From an uncultured Clostridia bacterium (GTDB lineage Bacteria; Bacillota; Clostridia; RUG12999), in assembly GCA_934792465.1 (NCBI GenBank), contig CAKVOK010000029.1, positions 1 to 40,928 of the forward strand: 40,928 nucleotides of DNA, in the 5' to 3' direction. The position numbers and the translations under genes are program-made. The notes under the pieces are model-generated. The model saw only the letters and a list, made by a program, of their open reading frames with translations. It was not told the DNA's origin and did no database searches. Positions 1 to 7,145 of this stretch are shown piece after piece; position 1 is the stretch's first letter; each line of letters opens with the position of its first letter.

Positions 1-1251
1 GCAGGCAACATGATGGGCAAGTATACACAATATGCAGACAATCATGTCCGTATGCTGTCATTTGGCTGGGACGATAATAACAGAATGACAGCATCGTCTG
101 TAAGGAATACGGACGAATCCGGAACATATACGTATGACGATGCGGGGCGGCTCACGCAGGCAGTGCGGAGCAGTATACCCGAAACATATTCTTATGATAT
201 TTTCGGACGTATCATATCGGGCACAAAAGGTAACGTTTCGTTTGAATATACCTACGATGCGAACGGACTTCGTACGTCAAAGACCGTAGACGGAGTAACG
301 ACGTATTATGTATATGACGGAGAAAATATCATAGCGGAAATCTCGGACAGCGGAGAAACAATATATCTCAGGGACAATACCGGCATTGTTTCGAGGACAA
401 GGGGAAATGCGAAAGAATATTTTGTAACAAGCTATAGGGGCGATATATCGGCAGTTGTAAATTCCAATGCGGATATTATAAAGAGTTATGATTACGAAGC
501 ATTCGGAAGTCTGAAAAATGCTTCTGCCGAAGATGATAATCCGTTCAGATACTGCGGAGAATATTTTGATGATGAAACAGGCTTTGTGTATTTGCGCAAT
601 AGATATTACGACCCGAGTATCGGTAGATTTACAACCGAAGACCCGGCAAAATCGGGCTTGAACTGGTATGCGTATTGTGAAAACAATCCTGTGAAGTATA
701 TTGACCCGTGGGGACTGGATGCAATTGTTGCAAATCAAATGGAAAATGTTGCTAAGTTTGGCCATATGAGTTCATTTGTGCAAGATGATGATGGAATATG
801 GTATTTCTTCTATTGGGGAAAAGATTCCGTTTCTTTAACAAAAGTCGATGATTCAAGTATATTAAATGATTCTAAGAAAATAAACAAATGGTTGAAAGAT
901 AAGGATTTGAATGATGGGGAATATAAGTATGATGGTTTTTGCTATATTTTAGGTGACTTTTCTGACTCGAAAGAATATTATCAAGAGTTGGCTCAACAGT
1001 TTGAAGATGATGTCAAAAATGGTGATTTGGGTTGGTTTAAGTGGAAAAACAAAAACTATAATTTGGCAACAAGAAACTGTACACAAGAAACGATGAAAGG
1101 ATTATATAAAGGCAGAATTGGTCCGGAAGGGGAAAAAACAGTGGAACAAGTACATCATAGAACTGGGTATATTATAGCGGTAGTGCCTAATTGCAATCTG
1201 AGTAATTTGCAGGAAGTGTACGGAAGCAGAACGTTAAATTGGTGGGAGTGA
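1..1251 (+). CDS. Rhs/YD-repeat protein, C-terminal part with toxin domain (5' truncated by window edge)
   Basis: This is the C-terminal end of a large Rhs/WapA-type polymorphic toxin; the frame is already open at base 1, so the start lies outside the window. Counting from the Met at base 10, residues 1-150 carry YD-type repeats (YTYDDAGRL, YSYDIFGRI, YTYDANGLR). Residues 150-237 form the Rhs-associated core (FRYCGEYFDDETGFVYLRN, RYYDPSIGRF, NWYAYCENNP) ending at DPWGLD (232-237), the usual junction with a variable C-terminal toxin. The remaining ~175 residues are more A+T-rich and unlike the core. They contain GHMSSF (His252) and a late RNCTQET (Asn356, Cys357). The His-then-Cys order is that of circularly permuted papain/NlpC-P60-like folds, so a cysteine hydrolase or acyltransferase is possible. 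That assignment is inference; the Rhs identity is firm. The next two small genes are the likely immunity genes. Confidence 0.9.
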   Translation, partial: AGNMMGKYTQYADNHVRMLSFGWDDNNRMTASSVRNTDESGTYTYDDAGRLTQAVRSSIPETYSYDIFGRIISGTKGNVSFEYTYDANGLRTSKTVDGVTTYYVYDGENIIAEISDSGETIYLRDNTGIVSRTRGNAKEYFVTSYRGDISAVVNSNADIIKSYDYEAFGSLKNASAEDDNPFRYCGEYFDDETGFVYLRNRYYDPSIGRFTTEDPAKSGLNWYAYCENNPVKYIDPWGLDAIVANQMENVAKFGHMSSFVQDDDGIWYFFYWGKDSVSLTKVDDSSILNDSKKINKWLKDKDLNDGEYKYDGFCYILGDFSDSKEYYQELAQQFEDDVKNGDLGWFKWKNKNYNLATRNCTQETMKGLYKGRIGPEGEKTVEQVHHRTGYIIAVVPNCNLSNLQEVYGSRTLNWWE

Positions 1252-1256
1252 GAAAG

Positions 1257-1928
1257 TTGAAATTATGTAAAATTATCGTGCCGATATCGTTTATTTTGAT
1301 ACTTTCTTTTATGATTTACGGTCGTTTGTTTGGTTTTCCGAGTGAAAAGAAAATAATATCCGGTGAAGTAGATAGGTATGTAAGGACAGAATATGGATTA
1401 ACGCCTACAAATATAGAAGTTTCTTTTTCTATAGACGGTATGAACAGTGCATTTGTTTCGGTAAAAGAATATCCTTTTAGTATCCGAGTGTATGTAAATC
1501 GAGAAACAAAAAAATGCTGGGGCGATTTATATTTGGAGTCGTTGGTGGAATATCGCTTGGAAATGCTTGTTTATGAAAAAGTAAGTTCCTTTGTAGACCC
1601 AAACAACATAATTATTGGATTGGAAAGAAGATTTACAAAGGGAAAGACCAAACTAAATGCGGATGAGATAAATGCAAATCCCAATATATTGCTAAATAAT
1701 CCGGAAGTTGTTTACTATTGTATGATAACCAGAATTGAAAAAGATTTTGAAAAAAGTTACAAGATTTTTAATCAGATAACAAAGTTTTTTACTCCGACGA
1801 GTATTGATTTTTATTACGCTGAAAGCGAAGGAGAAAAAACGCATCTTACAGTAAAAAGAAGAGATTTTGATAAAATACATAATAAAAATGATTTTATCTT
1901 TATTGCAAAGAAGCGCCTATACAAATAG
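1257..1928 (+). CDS. Membrane-anchored hypothetical protein, candidate Rhs immunity protein
   Basis: I do not recognise a named family. The frame is open from a TTG at 1239, but GGGAG at 1244-1248 fits best with TTG at 1257, giving 223 aa and a 5-nt gap after the Rhs stop. One hydrophobic segment near the N-terminus (CKIIVPISFILILSFMIYGR) is followed by ~190 mostly hydrophilic residues, so the bulk would sit outside the membrane while anchored to it. It lies directly behind the toxin domain and shares its low GC, which is the standard place for the cognate immunity gene. An extracytoplasmic immunity protein would suit a toxin acting at the cell surface. The immunity role is inferred from position only; a translocation partner or unrelated cargo is possible. 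Confidence 0.6.
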   Translation: MKLCKIIVPISFILILSFMIYGRLFGFPSEKKIISGEVDRYVRTEYGLTPTNIEVSFSIDGMNSAFVSVKEYPFSIRVYVNRETKKCWGDLYLESLVEYRLEMLVYEKVSSFVDPNNIIIGLERRFTKGKTKLNADEINANPNILLNNPEVVYYCMITRIEKDFEKSYKIFNQITKFFTPTSIDFYYAESEGEKTHLTVKRRDFDKIHNKNDFIFIAKKRLYK

Positions 1929-2009
1929 TGCGTTTTGGTTGGGATAATGAACGTGCTGACCAATCGCTTTTTAAATTAGGAATAAACTGGTATAAAACGG
2001 GGTTATGCA

Positions 2010-2576
2010 ATGAGTGCATTAAAAAAAATAATTATTATCATCGGTTCAGTGATTGCACTGTTATTTATAGTATTTGCAATTGTATTATGGACGGTTGGAG
2101 GGAATCTGTTTTTTGTAGGATACAATAAACTCTTTATAGCTCCCAATTTAAACAAAGCGCATGACTTTTTTAATGATAATGCCAAGGAGTTGACGTATGT
2201 TGCCAAAGAACTTCTTGAAACGGATTATAGTAGAATCACAGTCCAAAATGAATGGGCTAATGGAGAAAACAGGTATAGCATGAGAGTTAAAGGTGAAAAT
2301 TCGGTTTATGAAACCATACCTGTTCCCGATAAACTTATTGGTAATGTAGCAATACTGTACGAAAGAGGAATAAGGGATATTTCGTACAGTGGGGATTACG
2401 TAAATTTTACGCTGTGGTCAACTATGGACGAAAGTAGAGGTATAATATATTCTGTAACAGGAGTCAAACCGGAGGGGGAACAGTTGATTGAGGTCAGGCG
2501 GTTAAAGGATAATTGGTACTACTACGTACATAATTATGAAAAAGCAAAAGAACGGTATCCGGAGAAGTTTAAGTAA
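2010..2576 (+). CDS. Small membrane-anchored hypothetical protein (188 aa)
   Basis: Unrecognised protein of 188 aa. Residues 5-35 are strongly hydrophobic (KKIIIIIGSVIALLFIVFAI followed by VLWTVGG), and the rest is a soluble, mixed-charge domain ending in KERYPEKFK. A GGGG stretch just upstream is a weak ribosome site. It starts 81 bp after the preceding membrane protein and is followed by a hairpin terminator, so it closes the rhs cassette. Its topology (N-terminal anchor plus outside domain) repeats that of the preceding gene. It may be a second immunity protein kept from an earlier toxin tip, as often happens in Rhs loci, or accessory cargo. No catalytic motif is visible. Confidence 0.6.
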   Translation: MSALKKIIIIIGSVIALLFIVFAIVLWTVGGNLFFVGYNKLFIAPNLNKAHDFFNDNAKELTYVAKELLETDYSRITVQNEWANGENRYSMRVKGENSVYETIPVPDKLIGNVAILYERGIRDISYSGDYVNFTLWSTMDESRGIIYSVTGVKPEGEQLIEVRRLKDNWYYYVHNYEKAKERYPEKFK

Positions 2577-2586
2577 ATACTATTCG

Positions 2587-2620
2587 GCAAGGCAGATGTA
2601 ACGTCTGCCTTGCTGTTTTG
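2587..2620 (+). terminator. Intrinsic terminator after the rhs cassette
   Basis: Perfect 10-bp stem GCAAGGCAGA (2587-2596) / TCTGCCTTGC (2604-2613) with a 7-nt loop, followed by TGTTTTG. It lies 10 bp after the stop of the last cassette gene. Confidence 0.75.
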
Positions 2621-2690
2621 CTAAATATACAAAATAATTTGTTATATTTGTGAAATATGTGCAAATGATGTCTGTTATGCAAAGAAGATA

Positions 2691-2719
2691 TTGACTGTTT
2701 TGTATGCGTATGTTATAAT
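2691..2719 (+). promoter_or_regulatory. Sigma-A promoter of the stalk-domain gene
   Basis: -35 TTGACT (2691-2696), a 17-bp spacer and -10 TATAAT (2714-2719) preceded by TGT, an extended -10. It lies about 70 bp upstream of the ATG at 2788. Confidence 0.85.
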
Positions 2720-2787
2720 GAAGTTGAAATAAATGTATGCGCAGGGTAACTCATGAAGATAAGGAAACGGCAACAGGGGGAGTAAAA

Positions 2788-3552
2788 ATGAAAAAATATT
2801 TAATAATTATGTTTTTGCTGATTCTTACAACGGCATTTGCTCAAAATGCCTATGAAACAGTCATAACCGTTTTGTATGACAACATAAAAGTGTATAAGGA
2901 CGGGAAAGAAGTTGAGCTGAAAGATGTGAACGGAAAAGCGGCAGAGCCGTTTATATATTCCGATACAACATACGTTCCGATACGTGCGGTAAGCGAGCTT
3001 CTCGGCAACTCGGTTTCATGGGACGAAGAAACAAAAAGTATATACATATCGGACAAGGAGAATTTTTTCCCGGACAATGTTTTTGAAGATAACAACGATT
3101 CAAATTATCTGTATACAGGTTTTCTCAAGAAAATGAACGAGGAAAGACTGTTTGAATCGGACGACAACTTCAGCAAATACAATATTCGGCTGCTGTGTAT
3201 TGAGGGAGATACAACGATAATAAGCTGTATAAGCGTTGTGTTTAAAGATGATTCCGGATATGTGTATTATAAAAAATGCGACGAGTTCCGGGAACTCACA
3301 GAAGACGTAAAGTGCAGGCTTACGGCAGAGGAAATCAAAAAACTCTGTAAATTGCTGTATGATACGGATTTCGATTCCTTTAATACGGTGCAAAAAAACT
3401 CGGACGGCGGAAATGACGGAACAACGTGGATAATTGAAATATCCGATGCCGCAAATAATTATCATGTTGTAAAGCGTTGGTCGCCGGATAAAGACACCGA
3501 TGTATATAATTTGGGGACGTTCTTATTTGAATTATGTGCTGAACATAAATAG
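2788..3552 (+). CDS. Secreted stalk domain-containing protein (copper amine oxidase N-terminal-like domain)
   Basis: 254-aa exported protein. The frame opens at 2737, but the ATG at 2788 follows GGGGGAG with good spacing and gives a clean signal peptide (MKKYLIIMFLLILTTAFAQN). Residues ~25-90 match the copper amine oxidase N-terminal-like 'stalk' domain common in Clostridia (IKVYKDGKEVEL, then YVPIRAVSELLGNSVSWDEE, then KSIYISD). These domains are surface-protein modules and carry no copper amine oxidase activity. The remaining ~160 residues are unrecognised; one stretch reads GTTWIIEISDAANNYHVVKR. The gene is monocistronic, with its own extended -10 promoter and a downstream terminator. The domain call is solid; the function is unknown. 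Confidence 0.85.
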   Translation: MKKYLIIMFLLILTTAFAQNAYETVITVLYDNIKVYKDGKEVELKDVNGKAAEPFIYSDTTYVPIRAVSELLGNSVSWDEETKSIYISDKENFFPDNVFEDNNDSNYLYTGFLKKMNEERLFESDDNFSKYNIRLLCIEGDTTIISCISVVFKDDSGYVYYKKCDEFRELTEDVKCRLTAEEIKKLCKLLYDTDFDSFNTVQKNSDGGNDGTTWIIEISDAANNYHVVKRWSPDKDTDVYNLGTFLFELCAEHK

Positions 3553-3650
3553 GAAAGAATACGGAGAAAGCGGCGGTATATTTTCAGTGTTGACGAACAT
3601 GAGAAGCTGCTTGAAAAATAATTTGAAAAACGACAACCGATGATTTCACT

Positions 3651-3690
3651 CAGAGAGGCGAATGAAAAAAGTTTGCCTCTCTGTTTCTTT
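3651..3690 (+). terminator. Intrinsic terminator after the stalk-domain gene
   Basis: CAGAGAGGC (3651-3659) pairs with GCCTCTCTG (3675-3683). Three further inner pairs extend the stem to 12 bp, and TTTCTTTG follows. The ~100 bp between the stop (3552) and this hairpin holds no supported gene. Confidence 0.75.
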
Positions 3691-3828
3691 GAAAATTTCT
3701 GCAATTTGATAAATGACAAATTAATATGTTTTGGCTGATTTACCGATATAATATTAAATTTGGTGCTTGTTTTGACTCAATGGAAGGAAAGGCTGTAACA
3801 AAATAATAAACAATTTTTGTAAATTCGG

Positions 3829-3857
3829 TTGACAAATCGGACATTTTGTGTTATTAT
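3829..3857 (+). promoter_or_regulatory. Sigma-A promoter of the acyl-CoA synthetase gene
   Basis: -35 TTGACA (3829-3834), 17-bp spacer, -10 TATTAT (3852-3857). The promoter occupies the start of the longer open frame beginning at 3829, which shows that the true start lies further downstream. Confidence 0.85.
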
Positions 3858-3903
3858 GAATATATTAACAATTTTTTTAAACAACAGCTTTGGAGGGATT
3901 AAT

Positions 3904-5577
3904 TTGAAAAACATTCCGTACAACGATATAGTGAAAATAAGCAGCATAAAAGAGATTATGGAACTGGCTGCCAAAGAGGCCGGCGACAAGGCGGCATACA
4001 AAATCCCCGATAAAAATTCGTACAAAAGCGTAACTTTCAGAGAATTTAACGATACCGTGGATTTTATCGGAACGGCATTGAAGTCGAGAGGACTCACAAC
4101 CGGGCATATTGCGATTGTCGGCAAAAACAGCTACGAATGGCTGACAGCATATCTGACGGTGCTTAAAAGTGCCGGCGTTGTTGTGCCCATAGACAAGGAG
4201 CTTCCTTTCACGGATATTTCAAACATACTTATCAACAGCGACAGCGAAGTTCTCTTCTATGCGGACGAATTTGAAAAAGACTTGCTGACGGCGGAATTTC
4301 CGAAGATTAAGTATTTCATAGGCTTCGACCGTGAGGAGGACGACGGCAGATTTTTGTCGTACAAAAAACTTATTGCGGACGGCAAAGCACTTTTTGAGAA
4401 CGGCAACAAAAGCTTTCTTTCCGAAACGAGAGATGAAAACCTGCTGAAAATGCTTGTTTATACCTCCGGCACAACGGGCATGGCAAAGGGCGTAATGCTG
4501 AGCGAACACAACTTGGTCAGCTGCATTTATAACGGACTCTTGATAGCGAGCGTAAAGGGCACGGGATTCTCCGTTCTGCCGTACAATCATACGTATGCGG
4601 CTGTTGTCGAAATCCTGGTTTCGATACATCTGCACAACACAATCTGCATTAACGACAGCATAAGAAAAATCCCAAAAAATATGCTTCTTTTCAAGCCGGA
4701 TTATATGTATATAGTTCCGGCATATGCGGAGGTTTTTTATAAAAAAATTATTGCAACCGCAAAGAAACAGGGCAAATATAAGGCACTCATGGCTATGATA
4801 AAGATAAGCAACGCACTGCTCAAAATAGGTATAGACGTAAGACGCAAGCTATTTAAATCCGTTCTTGACGGGCTCGGCGGCAATATTTACAAATTTGTAT
4901 GCGGCGGCGCTCCCGTCCGCAGCGAAATAGGCGATTTCTTTGAATCAATAGGCGTTATCTTCATGAACGGCTACGGAATCACGGAATGTTCGCCGCTGGT
5001 AAGCGGAAACCGTGAGGGCGACAGCGAACCAGAATCGGTAGGCGTTCCGATACCGTGCGTTGAGATTAAATTTGACGAGGTTGATTCGGACGGAATCGGT
5101 GAAATATGCGTCAAGGGAGATACCGTAATGCTCGGATATTACAAGCAGCCGGGTCTTACGAAAGAGGTTCTCTCGGACGACGGCTGGTTCAAGACGGGCG
5201 ATTTCGGAAAGTTTAACGAGAGAGGACATCTGATGATTACCGGCAGAAAGAAAAATCTTATCGTTCTCAAAAACGGAAAGAATATATATCCGGAGGAAAT
5301 AGAAGAATATATCCTTGCGATTCCGTATGTTTCGGAAACGGTGGTAACAGCGGTTAAGGACGAGGACGGCAACGATGCAAGCCTGTGTGCACACGTGTTT
5401 TTGAACAGCGACGCAGTTGAACAGCTGGGCATAACGAATCCTGCCGAAACGGTGAAAAAGGATATAAGTGCCGCAACCGCACATTTGCCGTCTTACAAGC
5501 ACATAACGTCGGTTGTTGTAAGGGATACGGAATTCCCGAAAACCACGACAAGGAAGATTAAAAGAAATTTGATTTAA
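3904..5577 (+). CDS. AMP-forming long-chain acyl-CoA synthetase / AMP-dependent ligase
   Basis: 557-aa adenylate-forming enzyme that activates a carboxylic acid, probably a fatty acid, with ATP and usually transfers it to CoA. The start is TTG at 3904: GGAGGG (3892-3897) sits 6 nt upstream, and the upstream in-frame codons overlap the promoter. Conserved ANL motifs occur in order: phosphate-binding YTSGTTGMAKGV (~186-197), YGITECSPL (~357), GWFKTGDFGKF (~427) and the hinge plus catalytic-lysine region GRKKNLIVLKNGKNIYPEEI (~447-466). The length and GRKKNLIVLKNGKNI resemble FadD/Acs-like long-chain synthetases; acyl-ACP or o-succinylbenzoate-type use is less likely. The gene stands alone between its own promoter and a terminator, away from the fab operon. 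Confidence 0.9.
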   Translation: MKNIPYNDIVKISSIKEIMELAAKEAGDKAAYKIPDKNSYKSVTFREFNDTVDFIGTALKSRGLTTGHIAIVGKNSYEWLTAYLTVLKSAGVVVPIDKELPFTDISNILINSDSEVLFYADEFEKDLLTAEFPKIKYFIGFDREEDDGRFLSYKKLIADGKALFENGNKSFLSETRDENLLKMLVYTSGTTGMAKGVMLSEHNLVSCIYNGLLIASVKGTGFSVLPYNHTYAAVVEILVSIHLHNTICINDSIRKIPKNMLLFKPDYMYIVPAYAEVFYKKIIATAKKQGKYKALMAMIKISNALLKIGIDVRRKLFKSVLDGLGGNIYKFVCGGAPVRSEIGDFFESIGVIFMNGYGITECSPLVSGNREGDSEPESVGVPIPCVEIKFDEVDSDGIGEICVKGDTVMLGYYKQPGLTKEVLSDDGWFKTGDFGKFNERGHLMITGRKKNLIVLKNGKNIYPEEIEEYILAIPYVSETVVTAVKDEDGNDASLCAHVFLNSDAVEQLGITNPAETVKKDISAATAHLPSYKHITSVVVRDTEFPKTTTRKIKRNLI

Positions 5578-5632
5578 CAAAATTTGCAGACCGATGCGGT
5601 ATAAAACAAAAATGTTTTGAAAATTATAAATG

Positions 5633-5687
5633 AAGCGAACTCCCTGCGGCAGACATCTTTTCGTCTGACAACGGGGGTTCGCTTTAA
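5633..5687 (+). terminator. Terminator hairpin after the acyl-CoA synthetase
   Basis: AAGCGAAC (5633-5640) pairs with GTTCGCTT (5677-5684). The stem continues with TCCC/GGGG and carries an inner AGAC/GTCT hairpin. Only a short T-run follows, so termination strength is uncertain. Confidence 0.6.
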
Positions 5688-5750
5688 ATAACCGTGTATA
5701 TTCTATCATGCAAGAACATTAATTTATGTCGATAAAAGCATTTTTTGGTA

Positions 5751-5779
5751 TTGACAAAATTCGGGCGGTATGGTATAAT
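5751..5779 (+). promoter_or_regulatory. Strong promoter of a non-coding transcript
   Basis: -35 TTGACA (5751-5756), 17-bp spacer, -10 TATAAT (5774-5779) preceded by TGG (extended -10). No coding frame with a ribosome site follows. The next ~255 nt form a structured RNA ending in an intrinsic terminator. Confidence 0.85.
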
Positions 5780-5785
5780 AAATAT

Positions 5786-6041
5786 GCTACACAAATTTAA
5801 GAATTCAGACGTATAGGATTTTTGGTTTTTGGATAAATTCTATATTTTTTTGGCATACCAAAGTGCTGAGAGGTTAAATTTAGCTATTGGACAAAAGTTT
5901 TACTCAAAATGCAAACTTCAAAATCCGATAGTTAAAACTGTTATTTGTATATGCCGTTTAACTATATGTCTGATTTGATTTGTGTAGCAACAAACGGAGT
6001 TTGCGTTTTATGTGCGTCGGCTTCGGTTGGCGCACTTTTTT
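5786..6041 (+). ncRNA. ssrS: Structured non-coding RNA, probable 6S RNA
   Basis: The transcript predicted from the strong promoter has paired ends: GCTACACAAAT (5786-5796) with ATTTGTGTAGC (5978-5988). A second 11-bp helix follows, CAGACGTATAG (5806-5816) with CTATATGTCTG (5962-5972, one G-U). Inside is a large open region, then a distal arm, TTTAGCTATTGGA (5879-5891) with 5924-5936 (two G-U), topped by AAGTTT (5895-5900)/AAACTT (5913-5918). A long closing stem, a central bubble and a terminal arm in about 200 nt is the 6S RNA architecture; 6S RNA mimics an open promoter and binds sigma-70-type RNA polymerase. 6S is poorly conserved in sequence, so this call rests on architecture, length, promoter strength and absence of a coding frame. 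It is not SRP RNA or tmRNA, whose conserved motifs are absent. Confidence 0.6.
6012..6041 (+). terminator. Intrinsic terminator of the non-coding RNA
   Basis: GTGCG (6012-6016)/CGCAC (6031-6035), extended inward by U-G and C-G pairs to a C(UUCG)G tetraloop (6021-6026), followed by six T. A weaker CAAAC/GTTTG hairpin lies just upstream (5991-6003). Confidence 0.85.
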
Positions 6042-6045
6042 AATG

Positions 6046-6164
6046 TACGGAAAAGCGAAAAAGCGCATACCCCGAAATATTACGGAAAGGGGTGCGCTTA
6101 TGAAAAGGTCGGTTATTTATTTTGAAAAAGCAGCAGCATTCTATTATACCTTGACTTTTCCGTA
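6046..6164 (+). repeat. Small palindromic element with 10-bp terminal inverted repeats
   Basis: TACGGAAAAG (6046-6055) and CTTTTCCGTA (6155-6164) bound a 119-bp segment. Inside it AAGCGCATACCCC and GGGGTGCGCTT form a second nested hairpin, and TACGGAAA recurs. It sits directly after the ncRNA terminator and has no supported gene. The form is that of a miniature palindromic (MITE-like) element. No second copy is visible in this window. Confidence 0.45.
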
Positions 6165-6223
6165 GCCGTGCACCAATAAGAAATTCCTATTGTTTTTACA
6201 TAAATCAAGAACACATATAAGCA

Positions 6224-6252
6224 AGGTCTGTAAAAATTGTTTTTACAGACCT
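6224..6252 (-). terminator. Terminator of the PemK/MazF-like operon
   Basis: Perfect 13-bp inverted repeat AGGTCTGTAAAAA (6224-6236) / TTTTTACAGACCT (6240-6252) with a 3-nt loop. It lies 4 bp beyond the stop of the minus-strand gene and is nearly symmetric, so it may act on both strands. Confidence 0.75.
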
Positions 6253-6256
6253 GTAC

Positions 6257-6655
6257 TCATAGATTATCCAATACATTTTCAATTTTAAAATCCGATGTCA
6301 TAATAAAATCAACCAATTCACCATATGCTGCTTCATTCATAGTTCCAATAACTTTATACTTTAGCTTATTTTTATCAAAATAATAAAATTGATCGGCTTT
6401 TATATATCCGTTTCTATTATTTCCGTTATTTATTTTAACATCATCGGTATCAACAGGGAAGTTACCCGGATATGCGAGTTTGTGTTGCCTTTGAAATTCA
6501 TCTTTAAACGAAGAAAGAACATTGCAAATTATATCATATGATAACCCCTCAATTATCCCGTTTTTATCATTAATTACTACAAATGAATGTTTGCTAATTT
6601 CACTCCCCTGTGATTTATATTCATAAACTAAAATTATATCTCCGCATTTACACAT
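6257..6655 (-). CDS. PemK/MazF-like protein (candidate type II toxin)
   Basis: 132-aa protein. Its N-terminus (KCGDIILVYEY, then KHSFVVIND) and C-terminus (GYIKADQFYYFDKNKLKYKV followed by IGTMNEAAYGELVDFI) follow the MazF/PemK pattern: a G-D-I strand, an H-x-F-V-V-I strand, then a 'S/G-Y-I-x-x-D-Q' strand and an I-G-x-(L/M) segment before the final helix. MazF-fold proteins are usually mRNA interferases, but some members are inactive or have other roles, and the middle of this one (residues 40-85) is unusual. Its ATG follows the stop of the preceding 49-aa gene directly (TAA-ATG), so the two are translationally coupled. The fold assignment is by pattern only; ribonuclease activity is inferred. 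Confidence 0.6.
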   Translation of the reverse strand: MCKCGDIILVYEYKSQGSEISKHSFVVINDKNGIIEGLSYDIICNVLSSFKDEFQRQHKLAYPGNFPVDTDDVKINNGNNRNGYIKADQFYYFDKNKLKYKVIGTMNEAAYGELVDFIMTSDFKIENVLDNL

Positions 6656-6805
6656 TTATTTTGCCGCCTTACGTACAGTTGCTTTTTTCTTTCCCGTCAG
6701 CACATCATCGTTCCATGGCATCGGATTAACACCCTGCAATGCTTCTTTTGTACTGATAGTTTTTCCCATTCTGCCCTGTAATTTTTCCATATTTATTTTT
6801 TTCAT
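6656..6805 (-). CDS. 49-aa small protein, candidate antitoxin or partner of the MazF-like protein
   Basis: A 49-codon gene with a strong ribosome site (GGAGGT, 6819-6814, 8 nt before the ATG). Its stop abuts the ATG of the MazF-like gene. The product begins MKKINMEKLQGRMGKTISTK, contains an NPMPWNDDVLTG segment and ends in a basic tail (GKKKATVRKAAK). It is too short for a typical MazE/AbrB DNA-binding domain, and I do not recognise the family. Because it has the operon's only strong ribosome site and is translated first, it is a credible antitoxin or leader partner; a short disordered toxin-wrapping peptide would fit. The gene itself is well supported; the function is inferred from position. 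Confidence 0.65.
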   Translation of the reverse strand: MKKINMEKLQGRMGKTISTKEALQGVNPMPWNDDVLTGKKKATVRKAAK

Positions 6806-6910
6806 TTTTCGGCACCTCCACTGTAAAATTATTTATGCCGCATTATTTAGCTTCACTTTGGTATCAGTATATGCATATCATATAAAATAATGTAAACACA
6901 CTGACGTTGT

Positions 6911-6934
6911 TGTAACGCTGTAACTATGTAACTA
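6911..6934 (-). repeat. Three tandem 8-bp repeats (TGTAACNN) at the transcription start
   Basis: TGTAACGC, TGTAACTA and TGTAACTA run without gaps immediately downstream of the minus-strand -10, covering the predicted start site and early leader. This is a natural place for an autoregulatory operator; the binding protein is unknown. Confidence 0.6.
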
Positions 6935-6935
6935 T

Positions 6936-6964
6936 ATTTTAACGCAAATTTGTTCACTTGTCAA
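6936..6964 (-). promoter_or_regulatory. Promoter of the 49-aa / MazF-like operon
   Basis: Read on the minus strand: -35 TTGACA (6964-6959), 17-bp spacer, -10 TAAAAT (6941-6936). The leader to the first ATG (6805) is about 120 nt, long for such an operon. Confidence 0.8.
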
Positions 6965-6977
6965 TAGGTTTTAGTAT

Positions 6978-7019
6978 AATTGGGTTAAATTGGGCAAAAT
7001 TAATGAAAATTGAGCAAAA
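6978..7019. repeat. Helically phased AATTGGG-type repeats between divergent promoters
   Basis: AATTGGG begins at 6978 and 6988, and AATTGAG at 7008. The last two are followed by CAAAA. Spacings of 10 and 20 bp place them on one face of the helix, upstream of the minus-strand -35 (6959-6964) and about 130 bp from the citrate synthase promoter. They may be a regulator site or a curved UP-like element. Confidence 0.4.
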
Positions 7020-7145
7020 CTTTGTATAGAATTACACTGCTTACATTCCGGTTTTACAATTACCCGAATTAACGGCTGCTTTATTAAATGTCCGCTTTGC
7101 ACAAAACGAATTATTTTTTGCTCGATTATTCATAAATATTATGTA

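Noticed and set aside
1928..2128. 66-codon frame between the two candidate immunity genes
   Set aside because: Overlaps the better supported gene at 2010 and has no ribosome site of its own.
4945..5709. 254-codon minus-strand frame opposite the acyl-CoA synthetase
   Set aside because: Antisense shadow; it also crosses the terminator.
5861..5876. AAGTGCTGAGAGG resembling the TPP riboswitch core
   Set aside because: The second conserved TPP part (CUGAU...GGUAAUACCAGCG-like) is absent, and no downstream gene is regulated; the RNA fold fits 6S better.
5980..6165. 61-codon plus-strand frame through the ncRNA terminator
   Set aside because: Spans a strong terminator and a palindromic element and lacks a ribosome site.
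6911..7019. Short repeats considered as a CRISPR array
   Set aside because: Repeats are 7-8 bp without spacers of uniform length; no cas genes nearby.
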